Notes under the pieces: model-generated
Told to the model about the DNA's origin: nothing
What the model saw: only the letters and a program-made list of their open reading frames with translations
Databases searched by the model: none
Position numbers and translations under genes: made by a program
Shown here: in pieces, positions 44,125-57,221 of the stretch
Layout of the letters: each line of letters begins with the position of its first letter
Position numbering within the stretch: position 1 is the first letter of the stretch
Source of the DNA: Tretioscincus oriximinensis
Taxonomy: Eukaryota; Chordata; Lepidosauria; Squamata; Gymnophthalmidae
Length of the DNA stretch: 64,000 bases
Reading direction: 5' to 3'
Assembly: GCA_022410635.1 (NCBI GenBank)
Contig: JAJVDF010000301.1
Location: forward strand, 806,295 to 870,294

Positions 44125-46928
44125 TTTTATCTAAGTCTGGGAATCGTTATATATTAACATTTGTGATTTATTACTGTAGATACTGTATGATGTATCTATT
44201 TAAAGAGAAAAGCCTTTTCTTGTGAGAGAGAAGACTTCCTTGTGTGTACGATCCTTAATGGGATTACCAGGATACCACGAGAAGACACTAACACAAGACA
44301 ATGAGAATTGTTATTCATCCTGTCTGTTCCTTGTAGATTTTCTAATGCCTTTTGCTGAGAATTTGCTACTGTTCTTCAAAACCATTCCTGATTGGGTGCA
44401 GATTCTATAATCTAGAAACGGACTAGTTGCTGTTGTTGGGCAATCACTCTCTGCCCAAAGAATGACTGCCTGTTTCTGCAGAATTAAAAGTCTATGAAAC
44501 TCTAATTTTATTTAATAATTTTTATCCAATTAAATAAAAGGCCACTAATACATGGCATTCAAATTGTTACTGAAGTACTGGCCACATATTCCTTTTGTTT
44601 CTTTTTCAAAACTCTGACTGTGTTGGTTTGGGATAATGGGATCAATAATCCAGGAACCTCTGGGGAGCCTCTGACTAGCTCCCTCAGCCTGAAGTGCAGC
44701 AAAAGAAAGTGTTAGGGAAATATTCTTTTTATGACTTTGATACTTGAACTTCCATTAAGGCAGGCTTCTACTTTCTGAGATATGGTATTTCACTGGCAGT
44801 GATAGAAAACTCTTATTGTATTTCAAATGAAACATAATTTACCAACGAGAAAAGGATTTCTTTGTAAAGCAATGCTTCAAAATGATTTACATTACTGAAT
44901 GGACATAAAAAACGTGTGGAACAACATGTAAGTATCCACTTGGATTTCATAGGAAAGTGCTATGAATAGGTGCTGACAGGAATCTAGTAGCTTTCAGAAA
45001 ATCCATATGAGCTTCCATTAAGGAGAAGGAAAAATGTAAAGTCAAAAACAGCTGGAGTTAGCTGGAATCTTGGTCTTCCTTCTTGGTGTCACCTTTAATA
45101 TCCTTCAGTTGTAGTTACAATAATGAATATTTCAACTTGGAAGTCTTTTGTGATTATAAAGCAAGGAACTGTCACCATGGTGGATTGGACAGAATGAAGA
45201 ACAAGTTTCTTTCAAGTATCATGGAAGATAGCTGAGCCATTTATATCTTCTGATTAGGAATACACTTAGTCACATTGTTGCTAGAATTTGATTAAATGAA
45301 TCATTGAATTGTAAGAAATTGTATTTATATTTTACCTTGATTTTTTGGATGATTACAGAGAAACTATGTATTGCCTCCAGAAACAAGCACAGGTAAAATA
45401 GTGCTTTGTTATGACTACACTGTAAAGTTTGTATTAAGTATGAAGAAGCCTTAAAGCTTTCAGGAGTTATCTTCCTAAATGCAAACCTTTAAGACAACTA
45501 AATATGAAGCGCATTCAGACAAAAACATTTAGTGTATTGTGAGAAGTTAGAGTTGATCAGAAATCTCCCTCCATCAATTCTTTGGGAGTTCTGCTATCAT
45601 AGCAAGGAAGCAGAAAATTATTCAACTGGCATTATATTAAATTAATACATTATATGGATAAGGCAAAGGTTGGTCATGGAACAATGAACTATGTGGGGGA
45701 AAGGCATGCTATTTGCATGCCACACAGATTGTGGTAGGCTCTGCCCAAGATTTCTTTTATCCTGCACTAGCATACACATATGTAATTCAGAATGGGTACC
45801 AGTATTGAAAGGTCCAAAGTCCCCATGGTTGGATTCCGTTTATCTTTGTGATTATTCCCTGCAGCTAAATAAGATTAGATTGGTGAGGAGCTTCTTTTAA
45901 GATCTATTACAATTCTTCATTCTATATTGGGTCAGGGAATAATAAGTCAAAAAGGCTGTACACTAACTCTTTTCTCATGGAACAAGCTGCCATCAGATTT
46001 ATATGAGGAATAATTTCATTAGCACAGTTTAAGAAAGCACACTTTTTCCCTTGGCTTTATTTAATTTTATTTAGGGATGTCATAAATAAAACCCTAAGAC
46101 TGGAGAAATGCAGCTTTAATGGATAGGTTACTGAGGAAATTATTTCAAGTATATTTAAAGATATTTGCTATTTTGTCAACACCCATTAAAACTGCATTTT
46201 TCTGNCATGGCTTTTTTCTAACAATCCTAATTTTATTGTAATAAATTATGTTTGCTTGCCAGTTTCAGGTTAGATTTCTAAACTGTCTTTTTTAATATTA
46301 GGTATGATAATACATTAAGTTTCTTTGAGATAGTAGAATATATGCACATTTATAAATAAATAAATGATCTGATGCATGTGTTCTTATGAGTTTTTTGTAT
46401 CTTGGCATTTTGCAGCAGCCAGAATGATTCATTAAACAGCAATTAGCAAGTACAGGCTTCTGGGTGTATGCCCTGCCATCTTAATAAAGCAAGGTCTGCA
46501 ATCACCCTTATATAGGAATAACAAGAATGATAAGAGACAGTTGTGAAACTGGCCTGTAGCTAGAAAAAGATAAATCAGAGTCAGATTTTGGGGAGAGAAA
46601 GATTACTTGGCAATGCCTAGAAAGATTCATGGAACTCTTGGAAGCCTCTTTCTGGGTGAGTAAGACAGAAGAAGAGAAATGTTTCTGTTACATGACAACA
46701 TCCATCAAGTTATATTTGTCTAGTTAACATCTGTTAAGTACATCAGTATCAACTATCCTATGAAGCTGTCCCACATTAATCATGAGTTGCGTTCACATGG
46801 GATGCTTTTGTATCATCTTCAATCCTGAAGAACTGAAAACCAAGGAAAAAAACATTAAAAATTACCTCTCCCCCACCCCCCAGTTTTCAATTTGGTTGTG
46901 CAAGATTAAAGAAGGCTTAAAAGCATTT
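44125..46928. other. Unassigned DNA
   Basis: No gene or repeat family recognised. Confidence 0.5.
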
Positions 46929-47092
46929 ACATAAGAACATAAGAGGAGCCCTACTGAATTGCACTGGAACCCATCTAGTCCAGCATTCTGTCTCAGACAG
47001 TGGCCCACCAATTACACCTGGGCAGTCTGGAACAGAAGAAGGCAAAATCTTCACCTGTTCTTGACACCTTGCAAGACACCCCCCATTATTAC

Positions 47093-47470
47093 TACCCTTC
47101 CCTTTTTGGAAGCTTCAATCACCTCATGTTCCAAATGGTTGTTGCCTTCCAGTGTTTGGTTAGGAGGCCAGTAGCATACTCCCAATATTAGACTTGTTTT
47201 CTAACCTGATAATGTTATCCATAGTGTTTCTCTGGATGGGTCTGTTTTACCTAGAAACTCCAATTCATCAGATTCAATTCCTTCTTTGACATACAAGGCT
47301 ACACCACCACCAGGTCTCCCTTTCCTATCTTTTCTGTAAAGTTGGAACCTGGGTTAAGTGTATCGCATCCGTGTTCTTCAGTCCACCAGTTTTCAATTAT
47401 ACTAATAATATCAATATTGTTGTCCTTCACTAAGCATTCCAACTCCTATTTTTGCTCAAAGGCTTCTAGC
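47093..47470 (-). pseudogene. CR1 APE endonuclease, N-terminal and middle part
   Basis: Frameshifted pieces on the minus strand read as YKCLYANARSLEQK, then VELECLVKDNNIDIISIIEN and WWTEE, the usual start of the CR1 endonuclease with the Asn of NARS and the catalytic Glu (normally TE in ITETWW; here EN). Further on the CYRPPN-type block and the GDFN-side region are present in degraded form. It preserves a region lost from the other copies here. Confidence 0.7.
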
Positions 47471-47486
47471 ATTTGCATACAGACAT

Positions 47487-47732
47487 TTATATGCCTTNCT
47501 CTGGTACACGTTTGGCCCAGTATGTTTGTGAGAAACCAGGTGTGGGATGCTCCTGTTGTATCCCTAGAGGTCTTATCCTCATGCCTATTTCTGTCTCTCT
47601 GCTTATCCAATCTGATGACTTGGCTTCAAGGGGAGAAATACATTCCCTGAGAACCAGGAGCTCCTTGCACTGAACACACACCCATGATTTCTCTCCAGCA
47701 AGCAGACAGTCATACATTGGCACTCGGTGCAA
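47487..47732 (-). pseudogene. Possible CR1 ORF1 zinc-finger remnant
   Basis: The frame includes KSWVCVQCKELLVLRECISP followed by LEAKSSDWISRETEIG, a C-x2-C pair leading into a heptad-like helix. CR1 ORF1 proteins carry a cysteine-rich finger followed by a coiled coil, and the position upstream of the endonuclease fits, but ORF1 should be farther away in a full element. It could be chance or a shortened ORF1-ORF2 junction. Confidence 0.4.
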
Positions 47733-47735
47733 AAC

Positions 47736-49750
47736 ATTGGGAAATTACCTTTCCCCTGCTTACTCTCTACCTTCATTTCTTTTATAATTTTATTTTACTT
47801 TTATTACTATTGAAATTCTATGTCATATAATTTCAATAGTAAAATCTTATTCCAGGATGATACCTGGAATAAGGCTTTGTTCAGAAAGTGCTTTTATTTT
47901 CCAAATGTATTGGATAAAGATAAAAAGTAGCTACTCTCCAACCATTGACAGAAGTAGGGAAAAGCACTTTTGCCTTCAACCAGTAAATACTGAATATGCT
48001 TCTCTTGGATATTGAGAGACTGGGGTTGTCTAAGGCTAGGGTTGTAACACTCCTATCATTTTAGTATTTTGCCATTCTTTGTTTTCAAATTATAACCACA
48101 GAAGGGGAAAGATTTTATCTACAATCACAATTGAAACTCAGTCATGTGTGCTATATTGTGCTGTTTTTCACTTTGATGACATATCAGGAAAACATGCCGG
48201 CAATTATCAATGTGCAGCATATCTTGCCACAGACCTGTTTTTTTAAGTCAACATGCATTGTTTTCTATGTCAAAATGTGTATCAATGATTTATGTGAAAA
48301 GAAAAAGGCTCTCAGTGTTTAGTGTTCTTGCCCTCCCTTAAGTAAAATGAGACAATGGCAAGTAGCTTCTTTGTCTAATTTCCGTTTGTTTCTGTGGCAG
48401 CTAAAACACCTTGAAATTACCTTCTCCAGCATGGAAGAATGATTTTCCTCTTGCTCTAACTGTCAGAGTGATTAGAATTTTAATTAGCAAAGAGAAGAGA
48501 GCACACAGGGAGGAAAATCAGGAAGAAAAAAAAGCACATGAAAGAATCTCAGTTGCAGGGGAGATAAAGAAACATCTTGGAAAAGATTCCCAGTATGACT
48601 TTTAGTCTATTATCAATTCAAGTATAGCACTAAATTCTATATGGTGCAAACTCATTCCTGGCCTTCCATCCCTCCTCCTTGTATAGCATGCAGCAATGGA
48701 GACAAAACAAATGTTTTCATTTGCTTCATCCAAAGAAGAGTGGTTGTAAACTTCAAAATATAGTATGCAAAGCTAGGAGTCCTTGGCTTTGAATCCCATT
48801 TAGCCATGAAAAGATCAAATGATTACCAGCTCTACGACAAGAAAGGTGTCGTGCATTCATTGTCCATTGGGACTTTCATACTGCTTTCTCTAATTGCCCG
48901 ACTATACCTAGAGATCAACAAGCAATTGGAATTTTCCTGTAAATCTATACTGTATATCTCAATTGTTGCTAATGTTTAGCATTGATGAAGATTCCCTTCC
49001 TCAGCCCATTATAGAAGGCATCTTCGATGAATTACCTCAGGCCCTTTGATTCATGATTTTCATGCTGATCGCAAGGCACTTCCTACCTTTTTTCCTCATT
49101 ATACGATATTTTAACACTCCTGAAAACTAGAACTGAAACCTCAACTACAAGTTATCTTAATTTGTTAAAAAGCTAAAAATGCATACAAATTTGGGCCATA
49201 ACTATGAGAATTGCATAAAAGGAGCTTCCATTTTTGTCAAAGTATTAGGTTATATAATTCATTCTTTATCCCCTAAGTAACCTGTGATGCAGGTTAGTTT
49301 GAGAAAAAGTGAAAAGCATTTTAACTGAGTGTGAATTTGCACCAAAGGTTCTCAGGAGGAATTCAATTTTCTATTCCCATGAAGCATATGATCCTGGTTT
49401 AACGTCTAGAAATGCTTGCAGATTGTTCTTATTCTAAGAAAATCAGTGTGTCAGCATGGTATTTCTACTATAATACTGTGTTCCAATCTTAAGAGACTTA
49501 CTTTATATTCCAGAAATCTACCTGTTTCATATTTGAAATATTGATAGTTTACACAGCAACTAAAATCCTGATCTAAANTGTGAAATTACCCTTTGTTGCT
49601 CAGCAGCTAATCAAAATGTTACTGTTTTAAAAAAAATTGTTGTCTAGTTATGGTCTGATGTTTACCTAGGGTAACAAGAGGAGTTTCTTGACCTTTTCTC
49701 ACAGAATATAATAATACTTGACATGGTCGTAATTCATGAAAATCAGTCAT
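47736..49750. other. Unassigned DNA
   Basis: No gene recognised. Two neighbouring perfect hairpins at 47,804-47,873 are given separately. Confidence 0.5.
47804..47873. repeat. Two adjoining perfect hairpins
   Basis: Hairpin 1: TTACTATTGAAATT (47,804-47,817) and AATTTCAATAGTAA (47,829-47,842), loop of 11. Hairpin 2: CTTATTCCAGG (47,846-47,856) and CCTGGAATAAG (47,863-47,873), loop of 6. They lie about 70 bases from the 5' end of a CR1 fragment. Confidence 0.92.
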
Positions 49751-50358
49751 AACAACATAAGAAGAGCCTTACTGGATCAGGCCAGAGCCTATCTAGTCCA
49801 GCATTCTGTCTCACGCAGAGGCCCACCAGATGCACCTCAGCAGTCCAAACAGAGAAAAGCAAAATATGCACCTGTTCATGATTCCCTGCAAATGGCAGTT
49901 CAGGAGCACTACCTGTTGCTCCATCCCGGAGGCAACATCCAGACATCCATCTTAGTATCCATTTATACCCTTGGTATCCATAAACCTATATAGTTCTGTC
50001 TTGAAGCTATCCAAGCTCTTAGCTACCACTACCTCTTCAGGAAGTAAATTCCACAGGCCGATGACCCTCTGGGTGAAAAAAATCTTTCGTTTGTCTGTTC
50101 TCAGTTTTCTGCCCATCAGTTTCAAGGAGTGCCCTCTGCTCCTAGTGTTGTGTGATAAACATTTTTTTCTTTATTCACCCTATCCATCCCATGCATGATT
50201 TTGTACACTTCAATCAGATCACCTCTCAAATGTCACCTTTCCGAGGCTGAAGAGGCCTAGACATTGCAGCCTGACTTCATAAGGGAGATGCCCTTTTCTG
50301 TACCTTCTCTAGTTCTACAATATCCTTCTTGAGATGTGGTGACCACAACTGAACACAG
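49751..50358 (-). mobile_element. CR1 LINE 3' fragment
   Basis: It starts with AACATAAGAAGAGCC and continues through the 3' UTR into the ORF2 C-terminus, close in sequence to 7660-8295, ending abruptly at GAACACAG followed by T7. Compared with that copy it lacks a short block before 50,290. No intact frame. Confidence 0.88.
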
Positions 50359-53150
50359 TTTTTTTCATTTCAAGTATTTAAACACTAGTTTTAGATCTAA
50401 ATAAGAATGAAAAGAAGGTCATTAGGGGAAAACTGTTATAACTGAAAATAAAATAAAAAAGCATCAATAGTATAATAAAGTTCTAAATTATAATAAGAAA
50501 GGTGATAGTTACAGCTCAGGCCATGTACTACTCAATATATATTTATAATAGAAGCATATGTTCTTTTTTACTTTTTTAAACGACAAGAAAATAGTTTTTA
50601 AAGTATTGGACACTGAACAGTGAAAATCTTTCTCACAACTATTTTTCTAAAATTACAATCAGCCCCAAATCATTAAAAATAACCTGTGACCTGATCTGTA
50701 ATGTCATATTGAAGTCAAGACTAACTACTAGACTAACACTATTTCTCTGAAATATTTTTATTGTTACTTTTAACCATAGTTTACAGGAGAATCTAAGAAA
50801 AGGAAAAAAGTACAAGCCATGTTAACAACCTGTGAAATTGAAAATAAAAATAAATATTTATTTGGAGGTGACCTTAGTGAATTTCCTTTCTTTTCCTAGA
50901 CTCTGTCAAGAAAATGTTAACTTTTATCTGTTTTTTTTCTATCTGTGATATGTAATTCACTACACAAACAATCACTGTTTAAACGTTCAGTGTCACATTA
51001 GACACTGGCAGCTTTTGAAAATAAATTACATTATTATTTTACTTTTTGTTGCTACTTAGATTTGGCTAAATTGTTTTTTTAAAACAACAACAACAACAAC
51101 AACAACACTTTTTGTTACTATTAATTTTAAGTGCTCTTAGGTGTGCAGGCTGCTCAGGGTGCATCCAGGTAGTGCTGTTTCTTTATAAAGCACTGAAAGG
51201 ACTTACACGGTCATTTCTGGCCACCCAGAAGCATAAAGCAATCATCTTTCTCCTTCTATGAATCTGCTTACATTTGCAAGGAAACCAAATGTGATTTGCT
51301 GTTCTGCTCCCTCTGATGCCAAATGGAAAAAATCATGGGGGGCAATCATTTTTAAACTTGCCCAGATTTTGCAAGTCTGCAAATGGAAGGCCAGACCTGG
51401 AAGTCCCAATAGGTTTTGGATGCTCTCAGAAATGCTGTCCACATGATACTGTCATGGTGCAAAAACTCATGGTGCAAAGATCACGCTGCAAAAGAAAAGA
51501 AAAAATCACTACTATCACTACTAGATCTCCACAATTGCATAACTTCCCCATATTTATGCTTTTACAGCATGAGAAAACACACATGTGGATGCCGTCTCAA
51601 AAAAAGGAACTTCTTTTCTCCTCTAGCAACTAATCCTGACACATACCAAGCACCCAGAAAACCAATACCCAGAAGAAATGCCCCACAAAACTCACCAAAG
51701 TGGTTTGCAATTATCCCCCTAAATTCATCTACTATACTAATTAACTTTCCTCTGGTTTGCAGAAGAACAACCAAATTCACACTCATACTAATCTTGCGTT
51801 TCCCTATTGAGAAATGAAGGACAACTGACAACATGTAGCAGGAGAAGGAATATAATTGTGTATGCAAAAAGAGGCACAGAATATACAGTACTTTGTAATT
51901 TAAAGAGTGTTAGACATATAGATTCTAGCAAAAGTTTCCGCTATCTTTCCTTAGCCAATAATAAAAAAAAAATTGTTATGCAAGATTCGGCAAAACTAAG
52001 AAAATGCTTAAACTGCATCCAGATTATTGTGAAATAATCTTAATGTGAATATAGTGCTGGGTATCTGTTTGGGAAATTGGAATTCCACATTTCTATCTTC
52101 TGGTATTTTGGATGTTTAGCAAAACATGAAATCTCAAGCAACATCCTCCTGATCTTCCACCATGTTCCACTGTTGAACTATAAGATTGAAAAAGAACCAC
52201 TCAGTATCTACACAGCAATGCAAATTAGCAATAATGTCTAGTTTTGCAGTTATATAATTGTATAATTATATAATAATAATGTTTAATAAGTAATAATGGA
52301 AATCCAGAATGTTAGATGTAATGGCAAAACACCACCACCTTTGTACTTCACATAAGTGGCAAAACAGATGGAAACCAGTGGTAAATTTGTTCAAAACGAT
52401 AGATTTGAGGGAGGCTTGAAGTAATATAAGGAAGAAATCCTACAATCTGGCTAACTTCTTGCCATGTAGTGTCAGCAACATGGGTACCTGGAAATCACTG
52501 CACTAATTAATCTTGCTTAACTTCAGGAACTTGGCTTTATCTTTTATATGAAATAAATAAATAAATCCAGTTATTCTGACTCGTAGTTAGATGTCCCTAG
52601 AAACAATTCATGATGAAATCAAGGCCCCCTCGATCCTTTCACATGCAGCAAATCTGTAGGAGAAGAGATTTTATTCCCAGAAGTACTTTCTCATTAAAGC
52701 ATTTTAGGAAGTAGTTTCAGTATATCTAATGAGTTGTGGTACTATTCCCATGAAGACAGTGTGGAATAGTGAGCTCCCTAAAATGCACTACTAGGGTCTC
52801 TTTTACATTACAGAGTAAAACCTGAAATGGGGTTTAAATCGCAAGAGGAGATGCATGAAGGAGAGGAGTTTAATACTGTGTGTGTCAGCCAGCTGTGATT
52901 TTACAGTCCTGACTGGCTGGCATCTTCTTGCAGAATATCTGCAACGTCATGACAGATAGCAGGGTTCCAGGGAAATCCTCCCTGTGTCGGATATTGGGGA
53001 GGGGTGAACACCTTCCACTAGCCTGTAGCGCTAGCCAATCCAGCTATTCAAAAGCATGAATTACAAGAAATTGCAACTGACTGCAAGTAGTTACATGGGA
53101 ACATCACAGCCTGGTGGGGAAGATAGAATGTCAGCCTTCGGCCAAAATAC
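50359..53150. other. Unassigned DNA
   Basis: No gene recognised. An (AAC)n array is at 51,081-51,107. The part 52,800-53,040 is slightly GC-richer and may be an unnamed repeat. Confidence 0.45.
51081..51107 (+). repeat. (AAC)n microsatellite
   Basis: Eight or so AAC units after a T- and A-run. Confidence 0.95.
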
Positions 53151-53262
53151 CCTTGTAAGCCACTTTGAGTCCCTTTGAAAAGTGAGAAAAGCAGGGAATA
53201 AGAGCTCAGTTCTTCCTCTTGCTCTTCTTCTTCCTCTTCCTCTCTCCTTTCTTCAATATCTA
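53150..53262. repeat. Retroposon-like tail followed by a pyrimidine microsatellite
   Basis: 53,150-53,200 (TGTAAGCCACTTTGAGTCCC and GAGAAAAGCAGGGAATAA) resembles a reptile retroposon 3' end of the type CCGCTTTGAG...AAGCGGGGTATAA. It is followed at 53,212-53,255 by a CTT/CCT-rich pyrimidine run. Confidence 0.45.
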
Positions 53263-53318
53263 AGGAGTCATTTACCTGAACGTTATTGTGCAATTTTGAC
53301 AACCATACCTTTTCCCTT

Positions 53319-53413
53319 CTTCTGTTCCACAATTGGTGGGCCTTTGTATGAGACACAATGCTGGACTATATGAGCTCTGGCCCAATTCAGCAGGGCTCCT
53401 CTTATGTTCTTAT
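53319..53413 (+). mobile_element. CR1 LINE 3' end fragment
   Basis: About 95 bases of the CR1 3' UTR ending in GCTCCTCTTATGTTCTTAT, closest to the copy starting at 46,929 (shared GGTGGGCC and AATTCAGCAGGGC-type blocks). Confidence 0.82.
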
Positions 53414-54440
53414 ACCAAGTGTAACAGAAGCTGCTTTGGAACATGTACCAAAGTGTAGGAAATAAGTGGTCACAAAAGAGTCATTTGAAGAAAATCACAA
53501 TCACTGATTTAAATTGTCCCAGTAGTTTAATTTTAACCCTCTTGTAGATTAGTGATGTTACTGTTGTCCAGTTTCCACAGTAAAAGAGCATTTTTCATTG
53601 CTAATGAACATTGTGTAGAAAAATATACCAACAATAATGACAACAAAAACTTAATAATATGCTTGTGGTATAAACATATTAAACAACTTTTTAAAATATA
53701 ATATCTTAAAGATCAACAAAAGTGGATAGAAACATTACAAATCATGGAAGAGACAAAAACATAAGGTTTTGTTTATTTTGTAGTCATAAAAATAGATTTT
53801 CAGCCTGTATTAGTTTTGAATTAACTTGAAGGCATGCAAATTGTAGGTGTGAAAACATCTCTGCAAAAAAGCTAGTAATTTAAACTACTTTCACAATGTT
53901 TTTGTTTTTGCTAATGGTGCAACACATAGGGCTTAATTTGGATGCCCATTTTCAAATAGTCAACCAATCTGCAGGCACGTTTAAAAAACAAAACAAACTT
54001 GTGAACAGTTTCAAAAATAAGCAAATAATAAACCTTATCACACTACCATTTCCTCCTCAACTTTGTACTTTGTACTTGCCACTGATTGCCAGCTGCTGGC
54101 CTTGGGATTTCATTTCCCTTGATTGGTCATCCAGCAGGAGAAGAGATTTTCAAATTACAAAACTCTGTGGCCTCCCCTCCAATTTCACCCAAACAGGGAG
54201 TCTCTCCCAAAGTTAGGCTCTGAGGTGCCTGACATTTGCTTATGGACATTTGTATTCACTTATCTGGTGGATGTATGACCATGTGAATTCTTAGGTTGTC
54301 CCTTGCATTTTTCAACATGAACATTACTGCTTCCCTCTCAAATCAATACTATGGCTACATCAAAATTCTGTTTTTTTTACTTTTCTAATCACAGAGATAT
54401 AACATTGGGTTGTTGCATAAGGACTCTTACTTATTACAGA
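53414..54440. other. Unassigned DNA
   Basis: No gene or repeat recognised. Confidence 0.5.
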
Positions 54441-54986
54441 CGTACACGCGCATGTGCGCGCGCACACACACGAATGCACACATGAATGCTTGTAGTGAGA
54501 CAGACAGAACCTCTCTTCTGCCTGTCTCACCACAAGCGTCCGTGTGGGCATGTGTGTGTGCGTAGCTGCTCCTCTGCTGGAGGTGGGGTTTCGCGCCTGC
54601 TGTCAGGGAAAGTGCGCCAACTCGCCTCCAGCAGAGGAAAAACGCCTTTGTTTGAGCTGTTCTTCTGTCACAAACCCAGGCTTTTTTGCTCTGCTGGAGG
54701 CGAGTTGGCGCGCTTTGCCAGACAGCAGGCGTGAAACCCTGCCTCCAGCATTGGAGCAGCTACGGCATGCTCCAAGGTTCCTTCCAGGACCCCGGAAAGC
54801 GTTGCTCGGGCTGCAGCTGTCAGCTCTGACGGCTCCTTTGCCTTTAAAATCCTGCATTTTTACATTCCCTGATGCAGCATTGGGGAATGTAAAAATCCAG
54901 GATTTTATCTTAAAACCTGGAGGGGACTATATTTTAGTCCCCCAAACCAGGATTGTCCCGCCTTCCGGGGACGTATGGCATCCCTA
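54441..54986. mobile_element. Non-autonomous hAT-like element, copy B (left end eroded)
   Basis: Matches copy A at 43,544-44,116 from the CACGCGC-rich segment to the right end, which reads TATGGCATCCCTA. The left inverted end is missing or too diverged, and the left side is an expanded CG/CA-rich simple repeat (54,441-54,480). The long internal palindrome is better preserved here: about 80-base arms at 54,560-54,645 and 54,680-54,765 around CTCTGCTGGAGG and CCTCCAGCAGAG. Confidence 0.83.
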
Positions 54987-56589
54987 TATCCAGGCAACTT
55001 ACAGAAGAAAGGAAGTTGGCTGTAAGATATTGGTTCACCATTTATTAGGCAAATTCTCATTTGAAGGCACCAATACATACAGAGCTCTCACTATCAGATG
55101 AGTATTGACTTCTTTGAAGACAGATTCTTTCATAGTCTAAAATAATTCTCCAATTGTGGCACCTTATAAGATTATAAAATAAGTTTTTACTTGCAGAGTT
55201 TCCTGCTTCAAAGTTATAGATAGATAATTAAGATAGAAAAAGAACAAATGTTTTGAAAGCATATGATCATTTGCATTTTACAGATTCCACAAAGGAATTA
55301 TTTCCTGAGGAAAGGATGAGCTGCTAATTACTTTCAAATTCACATCTCTCGTTAATGATACATTGTGCATATGACACTTTCAGTTTTTATATGGCTAGGA
55401 AGAGTTAAGGACTTTGACATATTCCCCCCCCAAAATTTTTCATCTCAACATGAGATGCAACTGGCCAAAGACTCTAATAGTAATTCTTCTAGAAATTCCT
55501 TAACAATTACTCCACCACTCCACAATCACATTCTGTACGAATTCCAATGAACTAAAGGAAGTCAAGATCTACTAGTATAGTTACCAGATAAAATCCAGGC
55601 TAGACTTTTCTTCTTCCATTTTCCAACAAACATTTTCTACAAAGTAACATGACCTAGATATCACTACTTTAGTTATATTCCAAAACCTCTAAACTTTTTT
55701 CTGATTGCAGTACTCAAACCAGCAAGAAAGCCAAAACACTCTTACTATTTCTTGTATGAACTGTCAGTCAAACATTACATTTTAGGGAAAAATCCACTGA
55801 TATATTCAGGAAAAATGCTAAACCCATCCATTTGCCTTCTACACAATTCAAATTGCAGCATCAAATCTCTCTGGACTCACACACACGGTACAAATTGTGT
55901 AAATGGATTTAGTGACTTGTTTTATAAATCATATCTTCCTACATCTATTCAAGAAATAGAAGACTGATGCTCCATACTTTCAGAGTATTTCTCAACAGGG
56001 AAGAAAATAATCTTCCTGAATGACCTCAAAAACTACAGGACAATATGTTCTTAGTTTAGAAGTTTGAAATAGGTTGTCTATTTCTCAAATCAACTGAAAA
56101 CTTGTTTGAGGAACTGCTATCAATTTTCTCTGCTTTGCTTTTTATTGTGCTGTTACCAACTTATATGGGATTACCAGAAAATGCCTCAGGGATGTACACG
56201 AAGTATTATGACTGGCTTACAAGTGCAACAGCTATTATACCAAATGTGTAACAACAACCTTTCATGATATTCAGATCATGTAGGTTTCCAAGTATCTGGT
56301 GTTTCTTATTTCTTGGGAATAAGTTTTAGAGAAAGATTCTTATGTACTGATTTTGTAATATAGAACAGCTCTGAAAAAATGTACAGTGGCAATATGTTTC
56401 ATCATGGAAGATAAATCTCTCTCTAGTCAGAGATGAGTGGATTTAAATTCTCAGGCTCCAAGAAATTTTATAAAGGATTTATTTAGAACAAAAATCACAC
56501 TCAATTCCTCTATACTTAGTTTCCTTTTCATTTTGGGGGGAATAAAAAGACTTTCCTCTGTCTCAAGAAGATCATAGCTTATTCGGAAG
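54987..56589. other. Unassigned DNA
   Basis: No gene or repeat recognised. Confidence 0.5.
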
Positions 56590-57011
56590 CAAAATGTTTT
56601 CTCTATCACACAACACTAGAGCTAGAGGGCACTCCTTGAAACAAATGGACAGAAAAGTGAGAACAGAAAAAGGAAAGTATTTTTTCACCCAGAGGGTCAT
56701 TGGTCTGTAGAATTTACTTCCTGAATATGTGGTGGTAGCTAACAGCTTGGATAGCTTCAAGACAAGACTAGACAGGTTTATGGACCCCAAGGGTATAAAT
56801 GGGTACTAGAATGGATGTCTGGATGCTACCTCTGGGATGGAGCAACAGGTAGTGCTCCTGAAATGCCATTTGCAGGGAGTCATGAACAGGTGCATATTTT
56901 GCTTTCTTCTGTTCGGACCTCCAAGGTGCATCTGGTGGGCTTCTGTATGAGACAGAATGAGGGACTAGATGGGCTCTGGCCTGATCCAGTATGGCTCTTC
57001 TTATGTTCTTA
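56590..57011 (+). mobile_element. CR1 LINE 3' fragment
   Basis: The plus strand carries the ORF2 C-terminus (in fragments of NSLDSFKTRLDRF type) and the complete 3' UTR ending in GCTCTTCTTATGTTCTTA. It is closely related to the 3' end of the element at 7649-8070 but in the opposite orientation. Confidence 0.88.
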
Positions 57012-57098
57012 GCTGGCTTTGTACGCCAAGTCTCTAGATGTGTGCCCTTAATATATTTTCAACCTGTGTTTGATTTTAATATTAATGACACAAATATC

Positions 57099-57207
57099 AA
57101 AGTCCAGCAAAGGGGCTAGTAGCACTTTGAGACTAACAGGAGAAAAATGGGTGGCATAAGCTTTTGTAGGAACATTTACTTCTTCAGATGCTGAAGGACT
57201 AATGTCA
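57099..57207 (+). repeat. Left inverted repeat of Penelope-like element
   Basis: 109 bases starting AAAGTCCAGCAAAGGGGC and ending GGACTAATGTCA. By my count it differs from the reverse complement of 58,008-58,116 at six positions, with no gap. Confidence 0.92.
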
Positions 57208-57221
57208 CATACAGCTCACAA

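Larger units (their letters stand above)
46929..47735 (-). mobile_element. CR1 LINE with internal deletion of the reverse transcriptase
   Basis: A CR1 3' tail and UTR (46,929 to about 47,090) is joined directly to sequence encoding the endonuclease (about 47,093-47,470) and further upstream ORF sequence to about 47,735. About 2 kb of ORF2 that should lie between is missing. The endonuclease part corresponds to 10,220-10,459 and extends farther 5' than the 7.6-kb copy. Confidence 0.82.

Noticed and set aside
51416..51817. 133-codon plus-strand frame overlapping other frames
   Set aside because: No conserved motif, overlaps equally long frames on both strands, and the region matches no known family.
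53048..53356. Minus-strand frame with a poly-Glu run
   Set aside because: The acidic stretch is the translation of a CTT/CCT microsatellite next to a retroposon tail.
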